Part shown: positions 26,380 to 34,642 of the stretch, piece after piece | Position numbering within the stretch: the first letter of the stretch is position 1 | How the letters are laid out: every line of letters begins with the position of its first letter | From: CATOSP01 sp965237775 | GTDB taxonomy: Bacteria > Chloroflexota > Dehalococcoidia > Lucifugimonadales > UBA3495 | DNA: 64,000 bases | Assembly (NCBI GenBank): GCA_965237775.1 | Contig: OZ250155.1 | Location: 3,100,001 to 3,164,000, forward strand | Direction: 5' to 3' | Notes under the pieces: model-generated | Told to the model about the DNA's origin: nothing | Databases searched by the model: none | The model's input: the letters and a program-made list of their open reading frames with translations, nothing else | Position numbers and translations under genes: made by a program

Positions 26380-27783
26380 ATGGGCCAAGAAGACATCGCA
26401 TTGATGGCTCACCTAATGCGCCGGGCCGGATTTGGCGCAGACCGGGAGGAGCTGGAAGCCAGGGCAGCCAAGGGTTACGAAGCGACCGTCGAAGAGCTTC
26501 TGAACCCCGAAGATCAACCGGCTCTCAACCGGGCCGAGATGATGCGCTATCACCCCTGGACCTGGCGCCCGGGAACCCTTCCCGGCATGGGCGCGGCCGA
26601 GTGGTTGCACGACATGCTCAACACCAAGCGGCCCTTGGAAGAGAAGATGACCCTCTTCTGGCACCAACTGTTCGCCACCGGCGTCTCCAAGGTCGACCAC
26701 TACGACGAGCTTCAGGACATGGTGGTGCTCTTCCGCGAGAAGGGGATGGGGAAATACAAGGAGCTTCTGGTCGAAATGGCCAAGAGCCCAGCCATGATCT
26801 ACTGGCTCGACAACTGTGAGAACCATGCCGACGCTGTAAACGAGAACTGGGGGCGTGAGCTCCTGGAGCTGTTCAGCATGGGTGTGGGCAACTACACCGA
26901 GGTTGACGTCCGCGAGTGTTCCCGCGCCTTCACCGGCTGGACCATCACGCCGAAACTCCCCCGTGGTCCGATTGGCCGCTTCGACTGGTTCTTCGAGTAT
27001 AAGGAAGACGACCACGACGACACGGAGAAGACCTTCCTGGGCGAGACTGGCAACTTCGACGGTGAGGACATCTTAAACATCGTCTGCCAGCAGCCCGCCA
27101 CCGCCGAGTTCATCGCCAGGCATCTTTACAACTTCTTTGTCGCCGATGAAGCGCAGGTCCCCGCTTGGGCCGTGACTCCACCCAAGGACCAGGACGCCAT
27201 CGAGCTCTTGGCCGACACGCTGATGGAGTCCGACTACGACCTCAGGGCCACCCTTAAGGTCCTGTTCAACTCAGATTTCTTCAAGAACGCCCGCTACGCC
27301 AGGCTCAAGAGCCCCACCGAAGTGGTCGTTGGCACCCTCCGCCTCGTTGGCGGCGCGGAGTTCCCCGCCCCCGGCCTGGGCGATCTCTCCCGCCAGCCCT
27401 GCTACATGGGCCAAGACTTGCTCAACCCCCCCAGCGTCGAGGGTTGGCACACCGGCGCCGAGTGGATCAACTCCGGCTCCCTCATGCGCCGCGTCAACTT
27501 CACCGCCGACCTCATCGGCGACACCCAACGCCCAGGCATCCAGTCCATGATCAACCGCCTCAGGGAGCAGAACGCCACTTCCCCCGAGCAGTTGGTGGAT
27601 AGCTGCCTCGATCTGCTGGGCCCCCTGGAAGTCGCTGACGAGAGCCACCGGGAACTAGTTGACTTCGTCTCCGAAGCCGGAAACTTCGCTTGGAACTCCG
27701 AAGACGCCGCGGCCGCATCGACCGAGCGGGTCGCCGAGTTGCTCCAGTTGATAGTTTCCCTACGTGAGTACCAGTACGCTTAA
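26380..27783 (+). CDS. DUF1800 protein
   Basis: A 467-residue DUF1800 protein. Family marks are the opening AHLMRRAGFGA, the MTLFWHQLFATGVSKV segment near residues 88-104, WGRELLELFSMG near 156-167 and AFTGWTI. The C-terminal part has NPPSVEGWHTGAEWINSGSL. GGAGG precedes the ATG. DUF1800 genes are commonly paired with DUF1501 genes, as here (28386-29516), in Planctomycetes, Chloroflexota and others; the pair is linked to export or surface functions but no reaction is established. Many members have an N-terminal Tat or Sec leader; this one has none. REP-like elements lie on both sides. Confidence 0.9.
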   Translation: MGQEDIALMAHLMRRAGFGADREELEARAAKGYEATVEELLNPEDQPALNRAEMMRYHPWTWRPGTLPGMGAAEWLHDMLNTKRPLEEKMTLFWHQLFATGVSKVDHYDELQDMVVLFREKGMGKYKELLVEMAKSPAMIYWLDNCENHADAVNENWGRELLELFSMGVGNYTEVDVRECSRAFTGWTITPKLPRGPIGRFDWFFEYKEDDHDDTEKTFLGETGNFDGEDILNIVCQQPATAEFIARHLYNFFVADEAQVPAWAVTPPKDQDAIELLADTLMESDYDLRATLKVLFNSDFFKNARYARLKSPTEVVVGTLRLVGGAEFPAPGLGDLSRQPCYMGQDLLNPPSVEGWHTGAEWINSGSLMRRVNFTADLIGDTQRPGIQSMINRLREQNATSPEQLVDSCLDLLGPLEVADESHRELVDFVSEAGNFAWNSEDAAAASTERVAELLQLIVSLREYQYA

Positions 27784-27792
27784 AAGCTAACT

Positions 27793-27826
27793 CCCCTCTC
27801 CCTCTGGGGGAGGGCTAGGGTGAGGG
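27793..27826. repeat. REP-like 34-bp element, copy B
   Basis: Second copy of the element at 26034-26067 (30 of 34 identical), starting 10 bp after the DUF1800 stop. A further hairpin with 7-bp arms TTCTCCC/GGGAGAA and a TCAA loop follows at 27862-27879. Together they may act as a terminator or mRNA-stabilising hairpin between DUF1800 and the next gene. Confidence 0.75.
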
Positions 27827-27941
27827 AATCCTTGCAGGGCAGAGTGGACATAGGCAAGGAATTCTCCCTCAAGGGAGAAGGTGCAAACTTAGTGGAAGAG
27901 ATTCTCTGTGTACACTGCGCCTTTATGCGGCCCACTAACTG

Positions 27942-28361
27942 ATGCGGACCCGGCAACGGTCGGCCATTTGGAGCGTTCCGGAGGATACCCAGGAGCTATT
28001 CCTGGTCCTATTCAGTCTCCAGTTCACTGCCCTTTCCGGCCTGGTAATTTGGTATGAGGTATCCTCATACGCAGCCGGTCCATGGCCGAGGGTTATTATC
28101 GCAATCGGACAGGCGACCGGCCCGTGGACCATCGCGGTGGCGGCGGAAAGCATCATCGTATCGGAGGCAGTGATGTGGGTCTCAGAGAAATACAAGCGTA
28201 GACGGTACATGCAGGGACGCGCCGAGGGACGCGCCGAAGGATCAGCGGAAGCACATAGAAAATGGGAAGAATGGAACCAGCGAAGAGAAGCCGCGGTCGC
28301 TGCGGGTGAGGAATTCACCGAACCGCCTCCTTCGCTCGACGACACTATCGAAGCAGCCTAA
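27942..28361 (+). CDS. Small membrane protein with charged repeat tail
   Basis: A 139-residue protein I do not recognise. Two hydrophobic segments are visible, about residues 19-40 (LFLVLFSLQFTALSGLVIWY) and 51-79, followed by a basic stretch KYKRRR and a charged helix with short RAEGRAEG repeats, then an acidic/Pro tail. It is probably an inner-membrane protein with a cytoplasmic helical tail. The ribosome site is poor. It sits between DUF1800 and DUF1501 genes on the same strand, 24 bp before the latter, so it may be part of that system. Confidence 0.65.
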   Translation: MRTRQRSAIWSVPEDTQELFLVLFSLQFTALSGLVIWYEVSSYAAGPWPRVIIAIGQATGPWTIAVAAESIIVSEAVMWVSEKYKRRRYMQGRAEGRAEGSAEAHRKWEEWNQRREAAVAAGEEFTEPPPSLDDTIEAA

Positions 28362-28385
28362 TTCAGTTACGGAGGGATTTAACCC

Positions 28386-29516
28386 ATGACCCAGTCCAAC
28401 AAAGACCCGGTCATCGTTGTCCTGCAAATGACCGGCGGCAACGACTACTTGAACACCATCATCCCTTACTCCAACTCCCTCTACAGGGAGAACCGCCCCG
28501 TTGTCGGCGTCCCTGAAGAGCGCGTCCTGCCCCTGGATGACAAGATCGGCTTCCATCCCGAGATGGGTCCCATCAAGTCCCTCTACGATCAGGGCAGCGT
28601 CGCCGTCATCCACGGCGTAGGCTACGCCAACTCCCCGCGCTCCCACTTCCGCTCCATGGACATCTGGCATACCTGCGAGCCGGACAAGCTGGGCACCGAG
28701 GGCTGGTTGGGACGCGCCACCCGCGAGATCGACCCCAACAAGGAGAACGTCCTCACAACAGTCTCCTTCGGCCCCTCGCTATTCCGCGCCCTGGCCATGC
28801 CTGGCGTCCCCGTCGCCTGCGTCGATGACCTTGAGTCCTACGGCCTCCTCCCGGGCATTACCGAGGCCCAACAGCGTTCCAAGATCCTGGACCGCTTCGC
28901 CCGCCTCTACTCCCCGGTCATGGGCTCCTCCGCCGTCATGGACTACTTGGGCCAGACCGGCCTCGACACCCTGGAGGGCGCGGACATACTCAAGGAAGCC
29001 CCCAGGATGTACTCCTCCACCGTCGAGTATCCGGACACCACCATCGCCGCCAAGCTCAAGGGAATCTCGCAGATTCACCAGGCCGGGTTCGGCACCCGCA
29101 TCCTCTACTGCGACCACGGCTCCTTCGACTCCCACTCCAACCAGACAGGTATGCACGATAAGCTCTGGAAGGACGTCTCCGAAGCCGTCGAGTGTTTCTT
29201 CGACGACCTCAGAGAGCACGACGCCTCGGACAACGTGGTAATGCTGCTCTTCACCGAGTTCGGACGCCGCACCCACGACAACGGCTCCGGCACCGACCAC
29301 GGCGCGGGCGGCGGCGCATTCGTCATCGGAGACCCCGTCAAGGGCGGCCAGTACTCCGAGATGCCTTCCCTCGCTGCCAAGGACCTGGAGCAGGGCGACG
29401 TGGTACCCAACCACGACTTCCGCGGCATCTATTCCGTCCTGCTCGAGGACTGGATGGGCCTCGACGCCAAACCCCTGGTCGAAGGCTCCTTCGAAAAGCT
29501 CCCCTTCCTGGGTTAA
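28386..29516 (+). CDS. DUF1501 protein
   Basis: A 376-residue DUF1501 (sulfatase/alkaline-phosphatase-like fold) protein. Family marks are VVLQMTGGNDYLNTIIPY at the N-terminus, the SHFRSMDIWHT segment near residues 85-96, the DHGSFDSHSNQ stretch near 239-249 and the TEFGRRTHDNGSGTDHGAGG motif near 289-309, which holds the clustered His/Asp residues expected of a metal site. GGAGGG precedes the ATG. Most DUF1501 proteins carry a Tat signal; here the sequence begins directly at the first strand, so a cytoplasmic location is likely. Followed after 10 bp by an NHL protein. Confidence 0.92.
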   Translation: MTQSNKDPVIVVLQMTGGNDYLNTIIPYSNSLYRENRPVVGVPEERVLPLDDKIGFHPEMGPIKSLYDQGSVAVIHGVGYANSPRSHFRSMDIWHTCEPDKLGTEGWLGRATREIDPNKENVLTTVSFGPSLFRALAMPGVPVACVDDLESYGLLPGITEAQQRSKILDRFARLYSPVMGSSAVMDYLGQTGLDTLEGADILKEAPRMYSSTVEYPDTTIAAKLKGISQIHQAGFGTRILYCDHGSFDSHSNQTGMHDKLWKDVSEAVECFFDDLREHDASDNVVMLLFTEFGRRTHDNGSGTDHGAGGGAFVIGDPVKGGQYSEMPSLAAKDLEQGDVVPNHDFRGIYSVLLEDWMGLDAKPLVEGSFEKLPFLG

Positions 29517-29526
29517 GGAGAAATCA

Positions 29527-30591
29527 ATGCTTACAGAAACAGTCGCGGGTAGGACCTACGACTACAGCCACAGCGTTGGCCGTGGTTCTGCAACGGGTAT
29601 GGGCTTCTCCAACCCCGTCGCGGCCACCCTCGGCAACGACAACATCCTGTACATCGTCAACCGCGGTAGCGAAAGCATCAGCAACGTGTCTTGGAACCGC
29701 ACCGGCGTCGGCGCGCGGGTGAGCCAGGTTACCATCGGCGACTCCGGCGGCGAAGAGTCCTTCGTTGGAGAGTTCAGCCGCTATGGGAGTGCCGACGGTC
29801 AGCTCATCTGGCCCGCTGGCATCGCCTCGGACAGCCAGGGTAACCTTTTCGTGACCGACGAGTGGTTGAACCGCGTATCCAAGTTCAACAAAGATGGCCA
29901 GTTCCTCGGCCATTGGAGCACAGTCTCAGAGGGCGAGTCCGGCCCCAACGGCGCGGCGGGCATAGCCATCGACGGCAACGACGTGCTCTACGTCACCGAC
30001 GGTAGACAACACCAGGTCCGTAAGTTCACCGCCGATGGACAAGCTCTCGGTTCCTGGGGCAGCCACGGCAATGGCGAGGGCGAACTCGATTCTCCCTGGG
30101 GCATCACCGTGGACCTCCAGGGGTTCGTCTACGTCGCGGACTTCAACAACCATCGGGTGCAAAAATTCATCAATGACGGACAATTCGTCGCCCAGTTCGG
30201 CAGCCACGGCACGAAGCGGGGCCAGTTCAACTATCCCACCGACGTAGCGGTTGATCCAGAAGGCGACGTTTACGTTTGCGACTGGAGCGCCAACGGCTGG
30301 GAACAGGGGAGGGTCCACATATTTGACGGGGACGGCAAGTTCCTCACCCACCTTCTGGGAGACGCTCAACAGTTGTCCCTGTGGGCTCAGATGACCGTGG
30401 ACGCCAATGCCGACTACATCAAACGGCGCAGGGAAGTCCGGACCACCGAACCGGAATGGCGCTTCGCCCAACCAACCTCCGTGGAATACGACGCCGCCAA
30501 CGGCCGGCTCATCATCATGGACACCCAGCGCAGCCGTTTCCAGGTCTACACCAAGCAGTCCCAGTACATGGTTCCACAACTCAACCTGTGA
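29527..30591 (+). CDS. NHL-repeat beta-propeller protein
   Basis: A 354-residue protein made of about six NHL repeats; the best ones read WPAGIASDSQGNLFVTDEWL, SPWGITVDLQGFVYVADFNN and YPTDVAVDPEGDVYVCDWSA, each followed by an R/V-x-K/I-F strand. There is no signal peptide or membrane segment. NHL propellers bind proteins, RNA or peptides, or act as lactonase/lyase scaffolds; no catalytic residues can be named. AAGGAG precedes the ATG. It is the last gene of the DUF1800/DUF1501 cluster and is followed by a strong hairpin. Confidence 0.9.
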   Translation: MLTETVAGRTYDYSHSVGRGSATGMGFSNPVAATLGNDNILYIVNRGSESISNVSWNRTGVGARVSQVTIGDSGGEESFVGEFSRYGSADGQLIWPAGIASDSQGNLFVTDEWLNRVSKFNKDGQFLGHWSTVSEGESGPNGAAGIAIDGNDVLYVTDGRQHQVRKFTADGQALGSWGSHGNGEGELDSPWGITVDLQGFVYVADFNNHRVQKFINDGQFVAQFGSHGTKRGQFNYPTDVAVDPEGDVYVCDWSANGWEQGRVHIFDGDGKFLTHLLGDAQQLSLWAQMTVDANADYIKRRREVRTTEPEWRFAQPTSVEYDAANGRLIIMDTQRSRFQVYTKQSQYMVPQLNL

Positions 30592-30665
30592 CGCTCTAGG
30601 TGTCGCGGCGGTCAAAGCTACCGGTAATTTCCGGCTGCCTCCGCCGCCCGGCCTTCTGTGACCTA

Positions 30666-30690
30666 TTGTGAGGGGCTAAGCCCCTCACAA
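30666..30690 (+). terminator. Hairpin terminator after the NHL gene
   Basis: Perfect inverted repeat, 12-bp arms TTGTGAGGGGCT and AGCCCCTCACAA around a single A, 75 bp after the NHL stop and followed by ATTTGTTT, a weak T tract. It probably ends the DUF1800-NHL transcript. Confidence 0.7.
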
Positions 30691-30727
30691 ATTTGTTTAG
30701 GACATTCTTTAACAGCCAGCCAAAGAC

Positions 30728-31051
30728 ATGGACTTATCCGACGAAGAACGCTACAGAAACATCGCCGGGGACCAGCCGGATATTCTCTGCTCCCAGGTTC
30801 CTCAAGAGCTGTTGGTGGAAGCGGCCTCTGAAGCTGAACCCACACCATTCTTTGAGGAGTTTTTTGCCACCGGCTACATCGGATGGCTGGCGAGCAAACA
30901 TGGCCGCCGGATACGGCCTCCACAGGTCCAGATAGACCGGGCCATACTCGTGCTGTGGTACCGCGCATGCCTGCTCAGCACCGGCCGGCTTCTGGGCCAA
31001 AGTAACGAATTCGACGATCAGCCATTTTTCTCTGACGAAGGCTTATACTAG
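30728..31051 (+). CDS. Small 107-aa hypothetical protein
   Basis: An unrecognised 107-residue protein, acidic at the N-terminus (MDLSDEERYRNIAGDQPD) with a mid-section FFEEFFATGYIGWLASKHG and an amphipathic helix DRAILVLWYRACLLSTGRLL. No signal peptide or clear membrane span. No good ribosome site. It is between the NHL terminator and an aminotransferase that starts 19 bp later, so it would be first in that transcript. Real status is likely but not certain. Confidence 0.5.
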   Translation: MDLSDEERYRNIAGDQPDILCSQVPQELLVEAASEAEPTPFFEEFFATGYIGWLASKHGRRIRPPQVQIDRAILVLWYRACLLSTGRLLGQSNEFDDQPFFSDEGLY

Positions 31052-31070
31052 GAGCGCAGGAGGTAACACA

Positions 31071-32270
31071 ATGGCAACCGCTCAACCGTTTAACTATGAA
31101 AGTTTCTTCGCCAATAACGCGCCGGTGACCGCCCGTGCCCCTAACCGCAGGGCCAAGTACGACTTTGCCGTCGCCTATCCTGACCCGGAAACCCTTCCCC
31201 TAGACGAGTTGGTAAGCTCGCTCAAGACGGCGTTGGACCGGGAAGGAAAAGACCTGGCCTACTACCCCGATCCTTCCGGATTGCCCTCCCTCAGGCAACT
31301 GGTGGTGGACAAGCTCGCCCGCGACCGGGACATCCACGTGTCCATTGAGGACGTGGTGTTGACCTCTGGCTCCGGCGAAGCCATCGGGATGCTGATCCAG
31401 GCAATGACCAATCCCGGAGACGTCCTGCTGACCGAGGAATACGTCTACCTGGGCACTCTGCGGCAGATGCGCCGCTACGGGGCCGAGGTGGTATCCGTCA
31501 AATGCGACGACGATGGGATGGTTCCCGAGGCGTTGGCCGACACCCTGCAAGACCTGAAGGACAAGGGTAAGACCGTCAAGTTCCTCTACACAATCCCAAC
31601 CTTCCAAAACCCTCTGGGTTGGACAATGACCCTGGAGAGGCGAAAAAAGGTTTTGGAGATCACCGGCCAATACGGCATACCCATCTTCGAAGACGATTGT
31701 TATGTCGACCTGCGATTCGAAGGTGAGGACGTGGCTTCGTTCCATGCTCTGGACGATTCGGGCCGCGTGGTCTACTGCGGATCCTTTTCCAAGATCGTGG
31801 CGCCGGGTATGCGCATGGGGTACCTGGTCGCGCCTCCCGACGTCATGGGCCGGGCTTTCAGTTTCAAGACACCCAGCGGGGTCAACCAGTTCGCCGCCCT
31901 GGCCATCGAGGAATACCTGAAGCACGACATGTACCGGCACATCGACGACCAGAACCAGGCCTTGCGTGCCAAGCGTGACGCAATGTTGGCCTCTCTGGGG
32001 GAGAACTTCGGCGACGCGGCAACGTGGAGTAAGCCGGAAGGCGGCCTTTACGTTTGGATGACCATGCCAGAGGGCACGGACCTCGCCGCGGTCCAGGAGC
32101 AAGCATTCACCGAGGGCGTGGGCTACTACAACGGCGCGATGTTCTCGCCTGAAGGCAACGGAACAAACATGGCCCGGCTCTGCTTCGGTCACCCAACCGC
32201 CGAAACCGTGTCCGAAGGTGTCGCCGAACTGGCAAGAGTGTTTACACGACACGGTCTGTTAGGCGGATGA
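31071..32270 (+). CDS. PLP-dependent aminotransferase (LysN/MocR-type)
   Basis: A 399-residue fold-type I aminotransferase of the 2-aminoadipate/multifunctional group (class I/II, related to the C-terminal domain of MocR regulators). YYPDPSGLPSLRQLV at 64-78 is the typical substrate loop, EDDCYVDLRFEG at 207-218 holds the Asp that contacts the pyridine nitrogen, and Lys241 in GSFSKIVAPGMRMGY binds PLP. The usual QNPTG motif reads QNPLG. There is no HTH domain. AGGAGG precedes the ATG. Likely amino acid transamination; substrate unknown. Confidence 0.9.
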   Translation: MATAQPFNYESFFANNAPVTARAPNRRAKYDFAVAYPDPETLPLDELVSSLKTALDREGKDLAYYPDPSGLPSLRQLVVDKLARDRDIHVSIEDVVLTSGSGEAIGMLIQAMTNPGDVLLTEEYVYLGTLRQMRRYGAEVVSVKCDDDGMVPEALADTLQDLKDKGKTVKFLYTIPTFQNPLGWTMTLERRKKVLEITGQYGIPIFEDDCYVDLRFEGEDVASFHALDDSGRVVYCGSFSKIVAPGMRMGYLVAPPDVMGRAFSFKTPSGVNQFAALAIEEYLKHDMYRHIDDQNQALRAKRDAMLASLGENFGDAATWSKPEGGLYVWMTMPEGTDLAAVQEQAFTEGVGYYNGAMFSPEGNGTNMARLCFGHPTAETVSEGVAELARVFTRHGLLGG

Positions 32271-32324
32271 ACGTTGGGTGATCGTCACGGAACGGTATCT
32301 CCACCAAATAGTGGGGGCCATAAG

Positions 32325-32855
32325 ATGGAATTTGATGAGACGAAGTTCAAGGAATTGATTATATACATCTCAATGCGTTCCGAGGATGACACGCGATTTG
32401 GGGCCGTAAAGCTGAACAAACTCCTCTATTATTCGGACTTTCGAGCATACATCTCACTAGGGAACCCCGTCACGGGAGCAACCTATCAACACTTACAGGA
32501 GGGGCCCGCCCCTCGTGAGTTGCTTTCGACTCGAGGCCAAATGCTTGGTGTAGATGTGCGCTTGGAGTCCCGCCCTTACTTCGGGGGGACTACGCAAGAA
32601 CGCGTAGTTCCCCAACGGCCTCCAGACCTGAGCGTGTTCAAACTGGAAGAGTTGCGTATCGTAGATGACGTACTGACCGAGTTTCAAAACATGAACGCTC
32701 GACAGATAAGTCAATACTCCCACGAGGAATACGGTTGGCGGCTTACGGATGAAGGAGAAACTATCTCCTACACATCTGCCTATTTCTCCTCCGAACCCTT
32801 AACGGAAGCTCAAATCGAACGGGGCCAGGAGATTGCCCGGCGGCAAGAACTCTAG
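32325..32855 (+). CDS. Panacea-domain (DUF4065, SocA-like) antitoxin
   Basis: A 176-residue protein with the Panacea/DUF4065 domain: MEFDETKFKELIIYIS, then the signature VKLNKLLYYSDFRAYISLGN at about residues 30-49 and the TYQHLQEGPAPRE segment. Panacea proteins act as antitoxins for very diverse toxins (SocA-SocB in Caulobacter being the founding pair). The start is the ATG at 32325; an upstream in-frame start at 32274 would add 17 unconserved residues. The downstream small gene overlaps its end, as expected of a toxin-antitoxin pair. Confidence 0.85.
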   Translation: MEFDETKFKELIIYISMRSEDDTRFGAVKLNKLLYYSDFRAYISLGNPVTGATYQHLQEGPAPRELLSTRGQMLGVDVRLESRPYFGGTTQERVVPQRPPDLSVFKLEELRIVDDVLTEFQNMNARQISQYSHEEYGWRLTDEGETISYTSAYFSSEPLTEAQIERGQEIARRQEL

Positions 32856-33138
32856 GCGTAGACCTTTATACGATGTGCGAGAATGGCCCGGATTCGAAGA
32901 TAAAGCGATTCGTGCCTTTGGGTCGTTCGGCCGGTGGGAACTGGTCAAAGAGTTCATCGAATTGCACATCGCGCGAGACCCTAGAATCGGCCAGAACATC
33001 CCCGGAACCCCCCTATATGCCTGGTCGTTGGACACATACCCTAAATGTACGATCTATTACACTATCGATGACGAAAACATCGATAGTGAACGCCATCAAA
33101 CCGGGACGATAACCCTAAGAGACGTAGAGGAAGACTGA
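32833..33138 (+). CDS. Putative RelE/ParE-like toxin partner of Panacea
   Basis: A 101-residue basic protein overlapping the Panacea gene by 23 bp. The helical first half (EDKAIRAFGSFGRWELVKEFIELHIARDPRIGQN) followed by strands LYAWSLD, CTIYYTIDDEN and GTITLRDV matches the layout of RelE/ParE-family toxins, but no catalytic set is certain. The TTG start has AGGAG very close; a GTG at residue 15 (32875) is an alternative that would begin just before the first helix. A perfect 11-bp palindrome lies in its 3' part. Its TGA abuts the stop of the convergent hydantoinase with no spacer. Confidence 0.6.
   Translation: MPGGKNSRRRPLYDVREWPGFEDKAIRAFGSFGRWELVKEFIELHIARDPRIGQNIPGTPLYAWSLDTYPKCTIYYTIDDENIDSERHQTGTITLRDVEED
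33060..33088. repeat. Perfect inverted repeat inside the toxin gene
   Basis: Arms CACTATCGATG and CATCGATAGTG (11 bp, no mismatch) around a 7-nt loop ACGAAAA, about 50 bp before the end of the toxin gene and of the convergent hydantoinase gene. No T tract follows on either side. Confidence 0.85.
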
Positions 33139-34563
33139 TCACACCACCGGCCGGTTGGCCACCGCCGAGTCCACCTTGCGGCGCAGGAATTGTCCCCCGC
33201 CCAGCCTGGCGCTGAACTCCCCGTCCTCCACCACCACCGCACCTCGCAGGATCGTCATCACCGGCCAGCCTTCGATGTCGAACCCGTCCCAAATGCTGTA
33301 GTCGGAGATGTGGAAGTCGGTGCCCGCCAACCGCTTCTTGATTTCCGGGTCGATGAGCACCAGGTCGGCGTCGCTTCCTGGAGCGATCACGCCCTTTTGC
33401 GGATAAAGCCCCATGATCTTGGCGGCGTTGGCGGAGGTTACGTCGACGAACCGCTGTAGCGACATCCCCCGCTTGGAAACCCCCTCGCTATAGGTGATTC
33501 CAACCCGGGTTTCCGCCCCGTTGTGCCCGCCGGTGACGTTCGAAATGGTCCGGCCTGATATCTTCACGTCCCAAGACGTGCAATATTCGTCCGTCGCCAT
33601 GGTGTGGAGCCCGCCGCTCACAATCCCGTCCCATAGCGCCTGCCGGTCCTGCTCGGACTTCAGAGACGGGTAGGTGTGGTACTTCATCCCGTTCTCTTCT
33701 TTGTAATTTTCTTCGCTGAAACAGCAATAGTTGTGGAGGGTTTCACCGTAGACGGGCATACCCTTCGCCCGTGACTCGGCGATCGCCGCGATACCCTGCC
33801 GCGCGCTAACGTGAACGAAATAGACCGGAGAACCGGTCCACTCGGCAACCCGTAGCACCCTGCGGAAGGACACATCCTCCGACTCATTGCTGTGGACCAG
33901 GGACATATTCCACCACTCGGTCTGTTCCTCCGCGGTCAACTTCTGGTACATGTGCTGCACCATGTCGTCGTCTTCCGAATGGACCAGCAGCATTGCGCCA
34001 GACCGTTGCACCTGCTCCATTAGGTCGTGAAGGTGGCCCGTGCCCACCATCCGAGGCTCGCCGGACATCGCGGGAGGCCGAATATTGGTGGTGAATATCT
34101 TGACCGAGGAGAACCCGTCCGCTACGAACTCGTTGAGCTGGCCAAGGATGTTGCCAGGTATCGCGCCCAACAACATCAGGTGATGGGCATAATCAGCGTA
34201 GGAGTTCCCCCGCCATACAGATGTCCGCTCTTCCACCGCCTGGCTTATGTCGATGCCGGGATATTGAATCGCGAAATCAAGGAGGGTGGTGGTGCCCCCG
34301 AATAGGGCGGCGCGGCTGACCTGTTCCGGCGGGGCCGTGGTCAGATTGCCCTGACCCATAATGGGAGCTGAAATATGTGCGTGGGGCTCGATTCCGCCTG
34401 GGACTAAAATCTTCCCTGCGGCGTCGATTACCCTCCCCACGTCGTCTGTGAGGGTACCCGGAGCAGCGACAGCCACGATCTTCTCACCCTGGACTGCCAC
34501 GTCCCAATCGCCGACGCCCCACGGGGTCACAACCTGGCCCCCGCGAATCATCAAGTCCAACAT
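33139..34563 (-). CDS. Dihydropyrimidinase/hydantoinase-family amidohydrolase
   Basis: A 474-residue TIM-barrel amidohydrolase with a binuclear metal centre. Metal residues visible: His61 and His63 in GGIEPHAHIS, the carbamylated Lys155 in SSVKIFTT, His195 in LLVHSEDD, a later His in YFVHVSARQG, and Asp in ATDEYCTSW. The start is the ATG at 34563 with GGAGGGAGA upstream; the longer open frame reads into the intergenic region. The first metal segment PHAHI differs from the usual DxHxH (Pro in place of Asp). Probably hydrolyses a cyclic amide or imide. An MFS gene lies 79 bp upstream on the same strand and may supply substrate. Confidence 0.88.
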   Translation of the reverse strand: MLDLMIRGGQVVTPWGVGDWDVAVQGEKIVAVAAPGTLTDDVGRVIDAAGKILVPGGIEPHAHISAPIMGQGNLTTAPPEQVSRAALFGGTTTLLDFAIQYPGIDISQAVEERTSVWRGNSYADYAHHLMLLGAIPGNILGQLNEFVADGFSSVKIFTTNIRPPAMSGEPRMVGTGHLHDLMEQVQRSGAMLLVHSEDDDMVQHMYQKLTAEEQTEWWNMSLVHSNESEDVSFRRVLRVAEWTGSPVYFVHVSARQGIAAIAESRAKGMPVYGETLHNYCCFSEENYKEENGMKYHTYPSLKSEQDRQALWDGIVSGGLHTMATDEYCTSWDVKISGRTISNVTGGHNGAETRVGITYSEGVSKRGMSLQRFVDVTSANAAKIMGLYPQKGVIAPGSDADLVLIDPEIKKRLAGTDFHISDYSIWDGFDIEGWPVMTILRGAVVVEDGEFSARLGGGQFLRRKVDSAVANRPVV

Positions 34564-34642
34564 TGTCTCTCCCTCCTCGAAGTCGTTCCGAAATTGCGGG
34601 ATAGCCCCAACGAAGGCCCCGGAGAAACAGTCAGACCCGCGC

